DNA of 64,000 nucleotides, from positions 251,832 through 315,831 of the forward strand of contig NZ_LMJE01000009.1 in assembly GCF_001429245.1 (NCBI RefSeq). The letters are read 5' to 3'. The DNA comes from Rhizobium sp. Root274. Its GTDB lineage: Bacteria > Pseudomonadota > Alphaproteobacteria > Rhizobiales > Rhizobiaceae. Both the position numbers and the translations under genes were made by a program. Within the stretch, counting starts at the first letter, position 1, and every line of letters begins with the position of its first letter. The notes under the pieces were generated by a model. That model saw only the letters and a list, made by a program, of their open reading frames with translations, was not told the origin of the DNA and ran no database searches. Positions 24,529 through 35,045 of this stretch are shown here, in pieces.

Positions 24529-24588
24529 GGAGGTCTTGTGCGCTGCGTCTAACCTGAGCCCATCAACCCGAAAAGAGGAGATGGGATC

Positions 24589-24855
24589 ATGTCGAACACA
24601 CCGCACGAACTGGCAGCAGAATTCCCGGAACACGTCGCGCTGATGCGCCATCTGAAGGAAACGGATGGGCATTTTGCCAGATTGTTCGAGACCTATCATG
24701 AGGTCAACGGAGTGATCCACCGCGCCGAGACGGATATCGAGCCTGCAGACGACTTCCACATTGTGGAACTTCGCAAGAAGCGCATGCAGCTCAAGGATGA
24801 AATCTACGGGATGCTGGTTCGTCACGAACCGGAAGCCGAGACGCCCGCAGCCTGA
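24589..24855 (+). CDS. YdcH-family (DUF465) small protein
   Basis: An 88-residue, mostly helical, charged DUF465/YdcH-family protein. The typical motif is present: LMRHLKETDGHFARLFETYHEVN, about 15-38, followed by a second helix with FHIVELRKKRMQLKDEIYGML (about 58-78). These form a helical hairpin. Function is unknown; the family is often expressed under stress or microaerobic conditions. An exact FNR/FixK box lies 61 bp upstream of the start. SD GAGGAG precedes the ATG. Confidence 0.88.
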   Translation: MSNTPHELAAEFPEHVALMRHLKETDGHFARLFETYHEVNGVIHRAETDIEPADDFHIVELRKKRMQLKDEIYGMLVRHEPEAETPAA

Positions 24856-24934
24856 GGGTCTCGCTTCCAGTCCCACACCGGACCTCCGGCAACAGCCGCA
24901 CGGAGGTCCGTATAACCGAGGAGTGGAAGCACCC

Positions 24935-26380
24935 ATGTCGAATGCTTACGACGTCATCATCATCGGCTCCGGCCCCGGCGGCTACGTCACCGCTATCAGA
25001 GCCGCCCAGCTTGGCCTGAAGACCGCGATCGTCGAGCGCGAGCATCTGGGTGGAATCTGCCTCAACTGGGGCTGCATTCCGACCAAGGCGCTGCTGCGCT
25101 CGGCCGAGGTGCTCGACAATGCCAATCACGCCAAGGCCTATGGCCTGACGCTGAACGGCACGATGACGGCAGACGTCAAGGATGTCGTTGCCCGTTCGCG
25201 CGGCGTCTCCGCCCGCCTGAATGGCGGCGTGGGCTTCCTGATGAAGAAGAACAAGATCGACGTCATCTGGGGCGAAGCCAAGCTTTCCAAGCCCGGCGAA
25301 GTCGTCGTGGGCAAGATGACGAAGCCCGTCGTCGAGCCGCAGAATCCGATCCCGAAGGGCGTACTGGGCGAGGGTACCTACACCGCCAAGCACATCATTG
25401 TCGCCACCGGCGCACGCCCGCGTGCGCTTCCAGGCATTGAGCCGGATGGCAAGCTGATCTGGACCTATTTCGAAGCGATGAAGCCGGACTTCATGCCGAA
25501 GTCCATGGTCGTCATGGGATCCGGCGCGATTGGCATCGAATTCGCCTCCTTCTACCGCTCAATGGGCGTTGATGTCACCGTGGTCGAGCTGATGGCCAAC
25601 ATCATGCCGGTCGAGGACGTGGAAATCTCCACCTTCGCCCGCAAGCAGCTGGAAAAGCGCGGCCTGAAGATCATCACGGATGCCAAGGTTTCTAAGGTCG
25701 AGAAGGGGGCAAACTCCATTACCGCCCATGTCGAGACCAAGGATGGCAAGGTCCAAACGATCACGGCTGACCGCCTGATCTCCGCCGTTGGCGTCCAGGG
25801 CAATATCGAGAACCTTGGCCTCGAAGCGCTCGGCGTGAAGACCGATCGCGGCTGCATCGTTATCGACGGCTATGGCAAGACCAATGTGCCGGGTCTCTAT
25901 GCGATCGGTGACGTTGCCGGCCCGCCGATGCTCGCCCACAAGGCCGAGCATGAAGGCGTCATCTGCATCGAGAAGATCGCCGGCGTGCCCGGCGTGCATC
26001 CGATGGACAAGGCCAAGATCCCGGGCTGCACCTATTGCAACCCCCAGGTCGCCTCTGTTGGACTGACGGAAGCCAAGGCGAAGGCCGAGGGTCGCGAGAT
26101 CCGAGTCGGCCGCTACAACTTCAACGCCAATGGCAAGGCGATCGCGCTTGGCGAAGACCAGGGCCTGATCAAGACGATCTTCGACAAGAAGACCGGCGAA
26201 CTGATCGGCGCGCATATGGTCGGCGCGGAGGTGACCGAGCTGATCCAGGGCTTCGTCGTCGCCATGAACCTGGAAACGACGGAAGAAGAACTGATGCACA
26301 CGATCTTCCCGCATCCGACCCTGTCGGAAATGATGAAGGAAAGCGTGCTCGACGCCTATGGCCGGGTGCTCAACGCCTGA
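24935..26380 (+). CDS. lpdA: Dihydrolipoyl dehydrogenase
   Basis: FAD-dependent E3 subunit that reoxidises lipoamide in the dehydrogenase complexes. The 481-residue protein has the FAD-binding GSGPGGYV (about 11-18), the redox-active disulfide Cys42-Cys47 in ICLNWGC, and the NAD-binding GSGAIGIEFASF. The C-terminal active site is HPTLSEMM. Position after pdhABC suggests it is the E3 of pyruvate dehydrogenase. ATG at 24935 preceded by GAGGAG; the frame is open to 24761. Confidence 0.97.
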   Translation: MSNAYDVIIIGSGPGGYVTAIRAAQLGLKTAIVEREHLGGICLNWGCIPTKALLRSAEVLDNANHAKAYGLTLNGTMTADVKDVVARSRGVSARLNGGVGFLMKKNKIDVIWGEAKLSKPGEVVVGKMTKPVVEPQNPIPKGVLGEGTYTAKHIIVATGARPRALPGIEPDGKLIWTYFEAMKPDFMPKSMVVMGSGAIGIEFASFYRSMGVDVTVVELMANIMPVEDVEISTFARKQLEKRGLKIITDAKVSKVEKGANSITAHVETKDGKVQTITADRLISAVGVQGNIENLGLEALGVKTDRGCIVIDGYGKTNVPGLYAIGDVAGPPMLAHKAEHEGVICIEKIAGVPGVHPMDKAKIPGCTYCNPQVASVGLTEAKAKAEGREIRVGRYNFNANGKAIALGEDQGLIKTIFDKKTGELIGAHMVGAEVTELIQGFVVAMNLETTEEELMHTIFPHPTLSEMMKESVLDAYGRVLNA

Positions 26381-26454
26381 GCCGGTTGTGAAACGGAACC
26401 GTGCCGCCTATATCGTCGGCAGGTTCCACCTGAATGTTTGAAAAGGATAACGCC

Positions 26455-26709
26455 GTGGCAGGGTTTGAAGTCGGTATTCTCGCGACGATCTTCTTCGGCG
26501 GTCTCGCCGGCTGGCTTGCAGGCAAGCTCATGGACATGCGCTTCGGCGTTATCATGAACATCATCATCGGGATCATCGGCGCGGTCATTGCTGCCGCGAT
26601 CTTCCGCCGTCTCGGCATCTTTGTGGCAGGCGACTGGCTCGGCTACCTGATCACAAGCTTCGTCGGCGCAAGCATCCTCCTCTTCATAGCGAAGCTCGTT
26701 CGGCGCTAA
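26455..26709 (+). CDS. GlsB/YeaQ/YmgE-family stress membrane protein
   Basis: An 84-residue transglycosylase-associated (YeaQ/YmgE/GlsB) inner-membrane protein with three hydrophobic helices. The Gly-rich motif [12 protein letters not shown] and the [13 protein letters not shown] helix are typical. Function is unknown. A GTG start at 26455 is preferred: AAGGA lies 7 bp before it, whereas the upstream ATG at 26434 lacks an SD. It lies between lpdA and lipA. Confidence 0.85.
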   Translation: MAGFEVGILATIFFGGLAGWLAGKLMDMRFGVIMNIIIGIIGAVIAAAIFRRLGIFVAGDWLGYLITSFVGASILLFIAKLVRR

Positions 26710-26747
26710 ACCAGAAAGCCGCGTCGCGGCGAGACAGGGTTTCTACC

Positions 26748-27728
26748 ATGGTCACCATTCTCGACAGGACGAACCTCATTCCGGCCACCGCCGACGAGAA
26801 ACGCGTCCGCCACCCGGAAAAGGCGCACAAGCCCGATACCGAAGTGCTGCGCAAGCCGGAATGGATCCGCGTCAAGGCGCCGACGTCCAAGGGCTACCAC
26901 GAGACCCGTGACCTCGTCCGCTCTCACAAGCTGGTCACGGTCTGCGAAGAAGCGGGTTGCCCGAATATCGGCGAGTGCTGGGACAAGAAGCACGCCACCT
27001 TCATGATCATGGGCGAGATCTGTACCCGCGCCTGCGCCTTCTGCAACGTCGCAACCGGCAAGCCGAACGCGCTCGACCTGGAAGAGCCGGAAAACGTCGC
27101 CAAGGCGGTCCGCCAGATGGGCCTGCAACATGTGGTTATCACCTCCGTCGACCGCGACGATCTGGCCGACGGAGGCGCAGAGCATTTCGAAAAGGTGATC
27201 TGGGCGATCCGCGCCGCATCGCCGCAAACGACCATCGAAATCCTCACCCCGGACTTCCTCAAGAAACCCGGTGCCCTGGAGCGCGTCGTCGCCGCCAAGC
27301 CCGACGTCTTCAACCACAACATGGAAACGGTGCCCGGAAACTATCTGACCGTCCGCCCGGGCGCGCGCTACTTCCACTCGGTGCGTCTATTGCAGCGGGT
27401 GAAGGAACTCGACCCGACCATGTTCACCAAATCAGGCATCATGGTTGGCCTCGGAGAAGAGCGGAACGAAGTCCTGCAGCTGATGGACGACCTGCGTTCC
27501 GCCGACGTCGATTTTCTCACGATCGGCCAGTATCTTCAGCCGACCCGCAAGCACCACAAGGTCGAGCGTTTCGTCACCCCGGAGGAATTCAAGTCCTACG
27601 AGGACATCGCCTATACCAAGGGCTTCCTGATGGTCTCGTCGAGCCCGCTCACGCGCTCGTCGCACCACGCAGGCGATGATTTCGCCCGGTTGAAGGCGGC
27701 GCGGGAAAAGCTGCTCGTCAGGGTCTGA
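26748..27728 (+). CDS. lipA: Lipoyl synthase
   Basis: Radical-SAM enzyme inserting two sulfurs into the octanoyl group of lipoyl domains. The 326-residue protein has both cluster motifs: the auxiliary cluster [13 protein letters not shown] and the radical-[11 protein letters not shown] (CxxxCxxC). The C-terminal [11 protein letters not shown] carries the conserved RSS serine. Context fits: it lies just downstream of pdhABC and lpdA, whose products need lipoylation. Convergent with the ParE toxin gene, stops 4 bp apart. Confidence 0.98.
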   Translation: MVTILDRTNLIPATADEKRVRHPEKAHKPDTEVLRKPEWIRVKAPTSKGYHETRDLVRSHKLVTVCEEAGCPNIGECWDKKHATFMIMGEICTRACAFCNVATGKPNALDLEEPENVAKAVRQMGLQHVVITSVDRDDLADGGAEHFEKVIWAIRAASPQTTIEILTPDFLKKPGALERVVAAKPDVFNHNMETVPGNYLTVRPGARYFHSVRLLQRVKELDPTMFTKSGIMVGLGEERNEVLQLMDDLRSADVDFLTIGQYLQPTRKHHKVERFVTPEEFKSYEDIAYTKGFLMVSSSPLTRSSHHAGDDFARLKAAREKLLVRV

Positions 27729-27732
27729 GCGG

Positions 27733-28026
27733 CTACCCGAAATTGTCCTGCCAATCCGCGCGTGCATTTGGCACAGCGATAATGATGACGTCGCCATTGT
27801 CCTTGAGGCGATAGATGACGAGATGCGATCCTGCTGGGTGAACGCGGGCTGGAGGCGTAATTTCAGTCCGCTCCGGCGAGATTTGCGGATTGTCGGCGAT
27901 AAGCTCAAACACGTATTCTAGATGGAGATGATAGGCCTCGGCTTGCGCCTCTCCGAAGATCTCTGTTCCGCGGCGATATATCTCGCGAATGTTGTCAGCG
28001 GCTCTTCGAGTGAGCCGGTAGCTCAA
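27733..28026 (-). CDS. ParE/RelE-superfamily toxin
   Basis: A 97-residue toxin of the ParE type, which poisons gyrase in studied cases. Typical wording: LTRRAADNIREIYRRGTEIFG near the start, GSHLVIYRLKDNGDVIIIAV near the end. Length and fold pattern fit the family. Its start overlaps the antitoxin stop by 4 bp (ATGA), the usual antitoxin-then-toxin order. Inserted between lipA and an ATPase gene, likely a mobile addition. ParE rather than RelE is judged from the partner. Confidence 0.88.
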   Translation of the reverse strand: MSYRLTRRAADNIREIYRRGTEIFGEAQAEAYHLHLEYVFELIADNPQISPERTEITPPARVHPAGSHLVIYRLKDNGDVIIIAVPNARADWQDNFG

Positions 28027-28268
28027 GCAGATTTACTCCGCTTCTCCTTCAGTGAACGGAGAATGTCCTGCATGCTTTCGTCGCTCTCGCCGCTTGCGAT
28101 CCCCTCATCGACCAAGGTCTGCATTGCAGCGATTTTCAACTGCCGATCCTGATCTTGTCTGATCAGATCGTGAATATAGCAGTCGCTGTCAGCAAAGCGA
28201 CCACTGTTGGTTTGCTCATCGACATACTTCTGCATGTTATCTGGTAGCCCGATGTTCAGCTTGGCCAT
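28023..28268 (-). CDS. parD: ParD-family antitoxin
   Basis: An 81-residue ribbon-helix-helix antitoxin. The DNA-binding strand is MAKLNIGLPDNMQKYVD, followed by the ParD signature SGRFADSDCYIHDLIRQDQ. A charged C-terminal region binds and blocks the toxin. The start at 28268 is preferred; the frame is open to 28481. First gene of the pair, probably repressing its own promoter. Confidence 0.88.
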   Translation of the reverse strand: MAKLNIGLPDNMQKYVDEQTNSGRFADSDCYIHDLIRQDQDRQLKIAAMQTLVDEGIASGESDESMQDILRSLKEKRSKSA

Positions 28269-28356
28269 ACGCCCGCCTCCTGTGTGACAAACTTGCTCGC
28301 GTTTGCATAAAAAGTCAAAAATCCGCCGACCAAATTCGAATCTGTAGATCTTTTGG

Positions 28357-28935
28357 ATGGTGGCGATGCGCGACATTAAGATTACCGAACATGCTGCCAA
28401 CCACTTGCGCCATGCCCGCCGCATCCTCGTGATTGGCTGTTCCGGCGGCGGCACGTCGACCTTGTCCCGCAAAATTGCCACGGCACTCGATCTACCCTAC
28501 CATCCGATGGATCGGGAGGTCTTCTGGCTGGCAGGCTGGGTCCAGCGTCCCAGGGCAGAGCAGAGGGAGATTATTTCGCAGATCGTTGAGGCAGAGGCGT
28601 GGCTCATGGACGGCACCAACCCTTCAAGCTTCGACCTCCGCCTGCCTCGCACCGATCTTGTCATCTGGGTGCGGCTCCCGCGCTGGCGCTGCCTCATCGG
28701 TGTCTATCGGCGGGCGGCGAAATTCGTCGGAAAGCATCGCCCCGAGATGGCGGACGGCTGCGTCGAAAAAAGGCCCAACCGCGAATTCCTTTCCTATATC
28801 TGGAACTTCGAACGTCGCTTTGCCCCGATGATCATCCACGAGATTGAAAAACACGGTCCCACCGTGCCCGTCATTACCCTCAAATCCCATGGCGAAATGG
28901 CGCAGCTGCTTGATCTTGCGGGGCTTCCTCATTAA
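28357..28935 (+). CDS. P-loop NTPase, FlaR/adenylate-kinase-like
   Basis: A 192-residue P-loop ATPase of the type annotated as topology modulation protein FlaR or AAA ATPase. Walker A is GCSGGGTSTLSRK at about 27-39. Downstream are the PMDREVFWLAGW and GTNPSSFDLRL blocks usual in this family, followed by DLVIWVRLPRW. Role is unknown; a small-molecule kinase fold is likely. Start at 28357 or the ATG at 28366. Confidence 0.75.
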   Translation: MVAMRDIKITEHAANHLRHARRILVIGCSGGGTSTLSRKIATALDLPYHPMDREVFWLAGWVQRPRAEQREIISQIVEAEAWLMDGTNPSSFDLRLPRTDLVIWVRLPRWRCLIGVYRRAAKFVGKHRPEMADGCVEKRPNREFLSYIWNFERRFAPMIIHEIEKHGPTVPVITLKSHGEMAQLLDLAGLPH

Positions 28936-28944
28936 GTCCGGATC

Positions 28945-29397
28945 ATGCCTCAGTTTGAAACCCGCCGCCTCGTCAAGCACTCGCCAGACCGCATGTATGC
29001 GCTCGTCGCAGATGTCGAGCGCTATCCGGAATTCCTGCCGCTCTGCGAAGCCCTGACCATCCGCTCGCGCCGCGAACGCGACGGCAAGGAGCTGCTGCTG
29101 GCCGATATGACGGTCGGCTACAAGGCGATCCGCGAGACGTTCACCACGCAGGTCCTGCTCACGCCGTCCGAGCGGACGATCGACGTCAAATACATCGAGG
29201 GTCCGTTTAAATATCTCGACAATCGCTGGCGATTCGAAGAGGCGGCCGATGGCGGATGCGCGGTCCACTTCTTCATCGATTACGAGTTCAAGAACCGCAT
29301 CCTCGGCGCCCTGATGGGCTCGATGTTCGACCGCGCCTTCCGCATGTTCTCCGAAGCTTTCGAGACCCGCGCCGACAAGATCTACGCCGGCGCCTGA
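28945..29397 (+). CDS. RatA/COQ10-like START-domain protein
   Basis: A 150-residue polyketide-cyclase/START-fold protein. Typical family segments are HSPDRMYALVADVERYPEFLPLC near the start, KYIEGPFKYLDNRWRF in the middle and IDYEFKNRILGALMGSMF near the end. The family includes COQ10, which binds ubiquinone, and RatA; in bacteria a ubiquinone-binding role is assumed rather than shown. Its end overlaps the convergent pncC-like gene by 16 bp. Confidence 0.88.
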   Translation: MPQFETRRLVKHSPDRMYALVADVERYPEFLPLCEALTIRSRRERDGKELLLADMTVGYKAIRETFTTQVLLTPSERTIDVKYIEGPFKYLDNRWRFEEAADGGCAVHFFIDYEFKNRILGALMGSMFDRAFRMFSEAFETRADKIYAGA

Positions 29398-29888
29398 GCG
29401 GCCTTCAACAGCATGTCGAGGGCGGTTCTGACAGTTGCTAGCCGCACCTGGTCGCGTCCGATGTCGCCATAGCGCATCTCCCGATGATCGACGACCCCGC
29501 GACGGGACTTGAGGGCGAGGTGGACGAGCCCGACGGGTTTTTCGACCGATCCGCCACCCGGCCCGGCAATGCCCGTGACCGCGATCGAAATCTCGGCATC
29601 GGACCGCATCAGCGCCCCATGCGCCATCTGCAACGCGGTTTCTTTCGAGACAGCCCCGAAGACGTTTAGTGTCGAAGCCGATACACCTATCAGATCCATC
29701 TTCGCCTGATTGGTATAGGTGACGAAACCGCGGTCGACGACGGCCGAAGAGCCGGCAATTTCCGTCAGCGCCCCTGCGATCAGGCCACCGGTGCAGGATT
29801 CTGCCGTGGCGACCATCCAGCCGCGGTCGCGATAAGCCGCGAGGATCGCCGCCGCAGCTTGTTCGATGTCAGTCGGGTAAATCCCCAT
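29382..29888 (-). CDS. pncC: CinA-family nicotinamide-nucleotide amidohydrolase
   Basis: A 168-residue stand-alone CinA C-terminal domain, likely nicotinamide mononucleotide deamidase in NAD recycling. Motifs: ATAESCTGGLIAGALTEIAG, the catalytic serine block with GSSAVVDRGFVTYTN, and AVTGIAGPGGG. Its ATG overlaps the ispDF stop by one base (TGATG), so it is coupled to that gene. Confidence 0.92.
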   Translation of the reverse strand: MGIYPTDIEQAAAAILAAYRDRGWMVATAESCTGGLIAGALTEIAGSSAVVDRGFVTYTNQAKMDLIGVSASTLNVFGAVSKETALQMAHGALMRSDAEISIAVTGIAGPGGGSVEKPVGLVHLALKSRRGVVDHREMRYGDIGRDQVRLATVRTALDMLLKAAQAPA

Positions 29889-31096
29889 CAATCCGCTCCC
29901 CGATACACCACTGTCGCCGTGGCAATCGCCGCAATCCCCTCACGGCGACCGACAAAGCCGATCGTCTCGTTGGTCGTCGCCTTCACCGAGCAGCGGTCAA
30001 GCGAGATGCCGAGGATGTCCGACAACTTTTCCCGCATGACTTGGCGATGCGGTCCGATCTTAGGTGCTTCGGCAATAAGCGAAATATCTACATTTATGAT
30101 CGTGCCGCCGGCGTCTCGAACGATCTTTGCTGCATGCTCCAGGAAGATCCGCGACGGCGCCCCCTTCCACTGCATGTCCGAGGGTGGGAAATGATCGCCG
30201 ATATCGCCGGCCCCGCAGGTCGCCAGCAGGGCGTCCGTCAGCGCATGCAACGCGACATCCGCGTCGGAATGGCCTTTGAGCTTCTGATCATGCGGGATGA
30301 AAATGCCGCAAAGCGTCACCCCGTCGCCCGCTTCAAGCTGGTGCACGTCATAGCCATTTCCGGTCCTGACATCTGGCAGGGTCGCGCCCCTCAATTTCTC
30401 GTCCGCCATGGCGATGTCCCTTTGCACGGTGAGTTTGACATTGTCGATCGAGCCTTCGACCAGATGCACCGGAATACCCGCCCATTCCGCAATCGAGGCG
30501 TCGTCGGTGAAGTCGGTCGCCTGATCGGTCGCTGCATGTTCATGGGCTTTGAGGATGGTCTCGTAATGGAAACTCTGCGGCGTCTGGGCCGCATAGAGAT
30601 CCTTGCGCGGAACGGTTCCGGTTACGACGCCGGTTTTGTCGCCGCGCTTGATCGTGTCCGAGACGGGAAGGGCAGGGAGGACGGCGGCTTTTCCAGAGGC
30701 AAGCTCGACCGCAATCCTGTCGAGCAGGTCCACATCGACAAAAGGCCGGACACCGTCCTGGATCATCACGTGATCAACACTGCGACCCCGCAATGCTTGC
30801 AATCCCTTCAGCACGGACTCCTGCCGTGTTGCCCCTCCGGTCACCACGACGAGCTCACGACTGTCGCCGAGATCGGCGACCGCGGCATCGAGCAGGACCC
30901 GATCGTCGGGGTGGATGACGACAACGATCGGGCCGGATTTGGGCCAGTCGCAAAACCGTTTGAGAGTGTGCCAGATGACCGGCTTTCCGCCAATGCGGCG
31001 ATATTGCTTCGGCCCCTCGACCGAGGCACCAGCGCGCTCTCCGCGTCCGGCAGCCACGACCACGACCCCGATTGTTCCGCTCAGCTCTTGCTCCAT
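29888..31096 (-). CDS. ispDF: Bifunctional IspD/IspF
   Basis: Fused enzyme for two non-consecutive steps of the MEP isoprenoid pathway. IspD (about 1-225) makes CDP-ME, with [11 protein letters not shown] and the substrate-binding DGVRPFV. IspF (about 245-402) makes ME-cPP, with metal ligands in GNGYDVHQL (Asp, His) and the [16 protein letters not shown] block, and [11 protein letters not shown]. The fusion is known in rhizobia and epsilonproteobacteria. The ATG at 31096 is used, with the frame open to 31120. It feeds ubiquinone and hopanoid synthesis and would also feed the phytyl tail of any bacteriochlorophyll. Confidence 0.96.
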   Translation of the reverse strand: MEQELSGTIGVVVVAAGRGERAGASVEGPKQYRRIGGKPVIWHTLKRFCDWPKSGPIVVVIHPDDRVLLDAAVADLGDSRELVVVTGGATRQESVLKGLQALRGRSVDHVMIQDGVRPFVDVDLLDRIAVELASGKAAVLPALPVSDTIKRGDKTGVVTGTVPRKDLYAAQTPQSFHYETILKAHEHAATDQATDFTDDASIAEWAGIPVHLVEGSIDNVKLTVQRDIAMADEKLRGATLPDVRTGNGYDVHQLEAGDGVTLCGIFIPHDQKLKGHSDADVALHALTDALLATCGAGDIGDHFPPSDMQWKGAPSRIFLEHAAKIVRDAGGTIINVDISLIAEAPKIGPHRQVMREKLSDILGISLDRCSVKATTNETIGFVGRREGIAAIATATVVYRGAD

Positions 31097-31269
31097 CGCC
31101 CCGCCTGGTCCATGACACATTATTTTCGCAACCGTGCTCTATCGGCTCGGCATCGGCTTTTCCAGCATTTGCGCGATTTTTTGTCGATGCGTGAGCTTTG
31201 CCTCTTGGCAAGCGTGAGCCAACTGTCTAAAAATCATGCAAATGCGCTCTTTGCCTGAAAGATAATCAT

Positions 31270-32271
31270 TTGGTTTCCGTCGCGTTGGACACGCCCTTCA
31301 GCATTGGCTCCGTTCCGATCCGGAACCGGATCGTGCTTGCGCCGATGTCCGGCGTAACCGACCTGCCGTTTCGCCAGCTGGCGTTCCGTTTCGGTGCGGG
31401 GCTCGTTGTAACCGAGATGGTGGCAAGCCGCGAACTTGTTTTCAACGCCGCCGAAAGCTGGTCGCGGCTGAAGGGGGCTGGGCTCACGCCGCATATGGTG
31501 CAGCTCGCCGGCCGTGAAGCGAAATGGCTGGCAGACGCGGCCATCATCGCCGAGGCCAATGGAGCCGACATCATCGACATCAACATGGGCTGCCCGGCGA
31601 AGAAGGTGATTGGCGGTTATGCCGGTTCCGCCCTGATGCGCGAGCCAGATCATGCGCTCTCCCTGATCGAGGCGACGGTCAAGGCCGTAAAAATCCCGGT
31701 GACCGTCAAGATGCGTCTCGGCTGGGACGAGACCTCGATGAATGCGCCCGATATTGCCGCTCGGGCGGAAGCCGCAGGCGTCCAGCTGGTGACCGTGCAT
31801 GGTCGCACCCGCATGCAGTTCTACGAGGGGCGTGCGAACTGGGACGCGATATCAGCCGTCCGGGATGCAATCCGCATTCCGCTGATCGCCAATGGCGACG
31901 TCGAGACGGTCGAGGATGCCCACGAGATCCTGCGCCGCTCCGGCGCCGATGCGGTGATGGTCGGTCGTGGTTGCCAGGGCAGGCCCTGGCATGCCGGTGT
32001 GCTCGCCGGGCATGCTGGCCCTGATGCGTCCGAGATCCCCGGCCTCGTCGTCGACCATTATAAGATGATGCTGGAGCATTACGGCGCCGACGTCGGCGTA
32101 CGCCATGCGCGCAAGCATCTCGGGTGGTACCTGGATCGCCACGCCCCCGATCTTGCGAGCGAAACCAAGGCCGCAATCATGACATCGAAGGACGCCGGTT
32201 TCGTTGCAAAGGCTCTGGAGCAAGCGCTCTCGGCCAGCGGTGATGCCGGCTCCAGACAGGAGGCCGCATGA
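31270..32271 (+). CDS. dusB: tRNA-dihydrouridine synthase DusB (NifR3)
   Basis: FMN enzyme that reduces uridine to dihydrouridine in tRNA. The 333-residue protein has [13 protein letters not shown], the catalytic Cys in [26 protein letters not shown] and the FMN-phosphate site GRGCQGRPW. It heads the nifR3-ntrB-ntrC operon known in Rhizobium and Azospirillum; ntrB overlaps its stop by 4 bp. The start is TTG at 31270, because no ATG or GTG lies upstream of the conserved region in frame. Confidence 0.94.
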   Translation: MVSVALDTPFSIGSVPIRNRIVLAPMSGVTDLPFRQLAFRFGAGLVVTEMVASRELVFNAAESWSRLKGAGLTPHMVQLAGREAKWLADAAIIAEANGADIIDINMGCPAKKVIGGYAGSALMREPDHALSLIEATVKAVKIPVTVKMRLGWDETSMNAPDIAARAEAAGVQLVTVHGRTRMQFYEGRANWDAISAVRDAIRIPLIANGDVETVEDAHEILRRSGADAVMVGRGCQGRPWHAGVLAGHAGPDASEIPGLVVDHYKMMLEHYGADVGVRHARKHLGWYLDRHAPDLASETKAAIMTSKDAGFVAKALEQALSASGDAGSRQEAA

Positions 32272-33412
32272 CGGCGAACGACCACACCGGCAGCAGCGGC
32301 AACGGTCTTGCCATGGCCGTACTGAATGCCATCCAGAACCCGGTGGTGATGGTGGATGCGAACGGCCATATCGCCTTTGCCAACTGGGAGGCGGAAGCCT
32401 TCTTTGGCGCCAGCGCGTCTCATCTGGCACGCTACCGCATCTCCACCTTCATTCCGTTCGGCAGTCCGCTCCTGTCCCTCATCGAGCAGGTGCGCGAGCG
32501 CCGTGCGCCGGTCAATGAATACCGCGTCGACCTGTCGTCGCCGCGTCTCGGTCAGGAAAAGCTGGTCGACCTTTATGTTGCGCCAGTTCTCGGGCAGCCC
32601 GGCAATGTCGTGGTCGTCTTCCAGGAGCGCTCCATGGCCGACAAGATCGATCGCCAGCTCACCCATCGCGCAGCGGCTCGCTCCGTCACCGGTCTTGCCT
32701 CCATGCTGGCGCATGAGATCAAGAACCCGCTTTCCGGCATTCGCGGGGCAGCCCAGCTCCTCGAGACAGCGGTGACAGACGAAGACCGGGCGCTTACCCG
32801 CCTGATCTGTGACGAAACGGACCGCATCGTTTCCCTCGTCGACCGCATGGAAGTCTTCTCCGACGAGCGGCCGGTCGATCGTCAATCGATCAACATCCAT
32901 TCCGTACTCGATCAGGTGAAGGCGGTTGCCAAGGCGGGCTTCGCCCGCAACATCCGCATCACCGAGAATTACGACCCCTCGCTGCCGCCGGTGTTTGCCA
33001 ACAGAGACCAACTGGTGCAGGTCTTCCTCAACCTCGTGAAAAACGCATCGGAAGCGATCGGCGAGCGGTCGGATGGCGAGATCCAGCTGACGACCGCTTA
33101 CCGTCCCGGCATTCGCCTCTCGGTTGCCGGCTCGCGCGAAAAGATTTCGCTGCCGCTCGAATTCTGCGTCCATGACAACGGCCCCGGCGTGCCGTCCGAC
33201 CTTCTGCCGCATCTCTTCGATCCGTTCATCACGACGAAGACCAATGGCTCCGGCCTGGGCCTGGCCCTCGTGGCGAAGATCATCGGCGGCCATGGCGGCA
33301 TCGTCGAATGCGACAGCCAGGCGAGCCGCACCACCTTCCGGGTCCTCATGCCCATGTCGAAAGAGACGGCGTTCGACGATGCGCCACTTTCCAATTCCAC
33401 GGGAACGAACTG

Positions 33413-33413
<1 letters not shown>
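32268..33413 (+). CDS. ntrB: Nitrogen regulation sensor kinase NtrB
   Basis: Senses nitrogen state through PII and phosphorylates or dephosphorylates NtrC. 381 residues: PAS domain (about 15-120, [21 protein letters not shown]), phosphoacceptor His149 in [14 protein letters not shown], and ATPase domain with [12 protein letters not shown] (N box), DNGPGVP (G1) and [10 protein letters not shown] (G2). No membrane helix, so cytoplasmic as expected. Start and stop overlap dusB and ntrC respectively. Confidence 0.97.
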
Positions 33414-34864
<1,451 letters not shown>

Positions 34865-35045
34865 CATCGCGACGGGCTCCGTTGCAATTTCGCCACATTG
34901 CGTTGCTCAAAAGCCACGTGTCACCGCAACCGCCGTCTGACCTTTGGGTTGGCCGGCGCTGTCGTCGTGCAGCACAACAAGAAGTACCGGCCATCAGGTC
35001 GGACATCGTGAAGACATCCGCTTTAGGCGGATCCGGGGGAAATGA

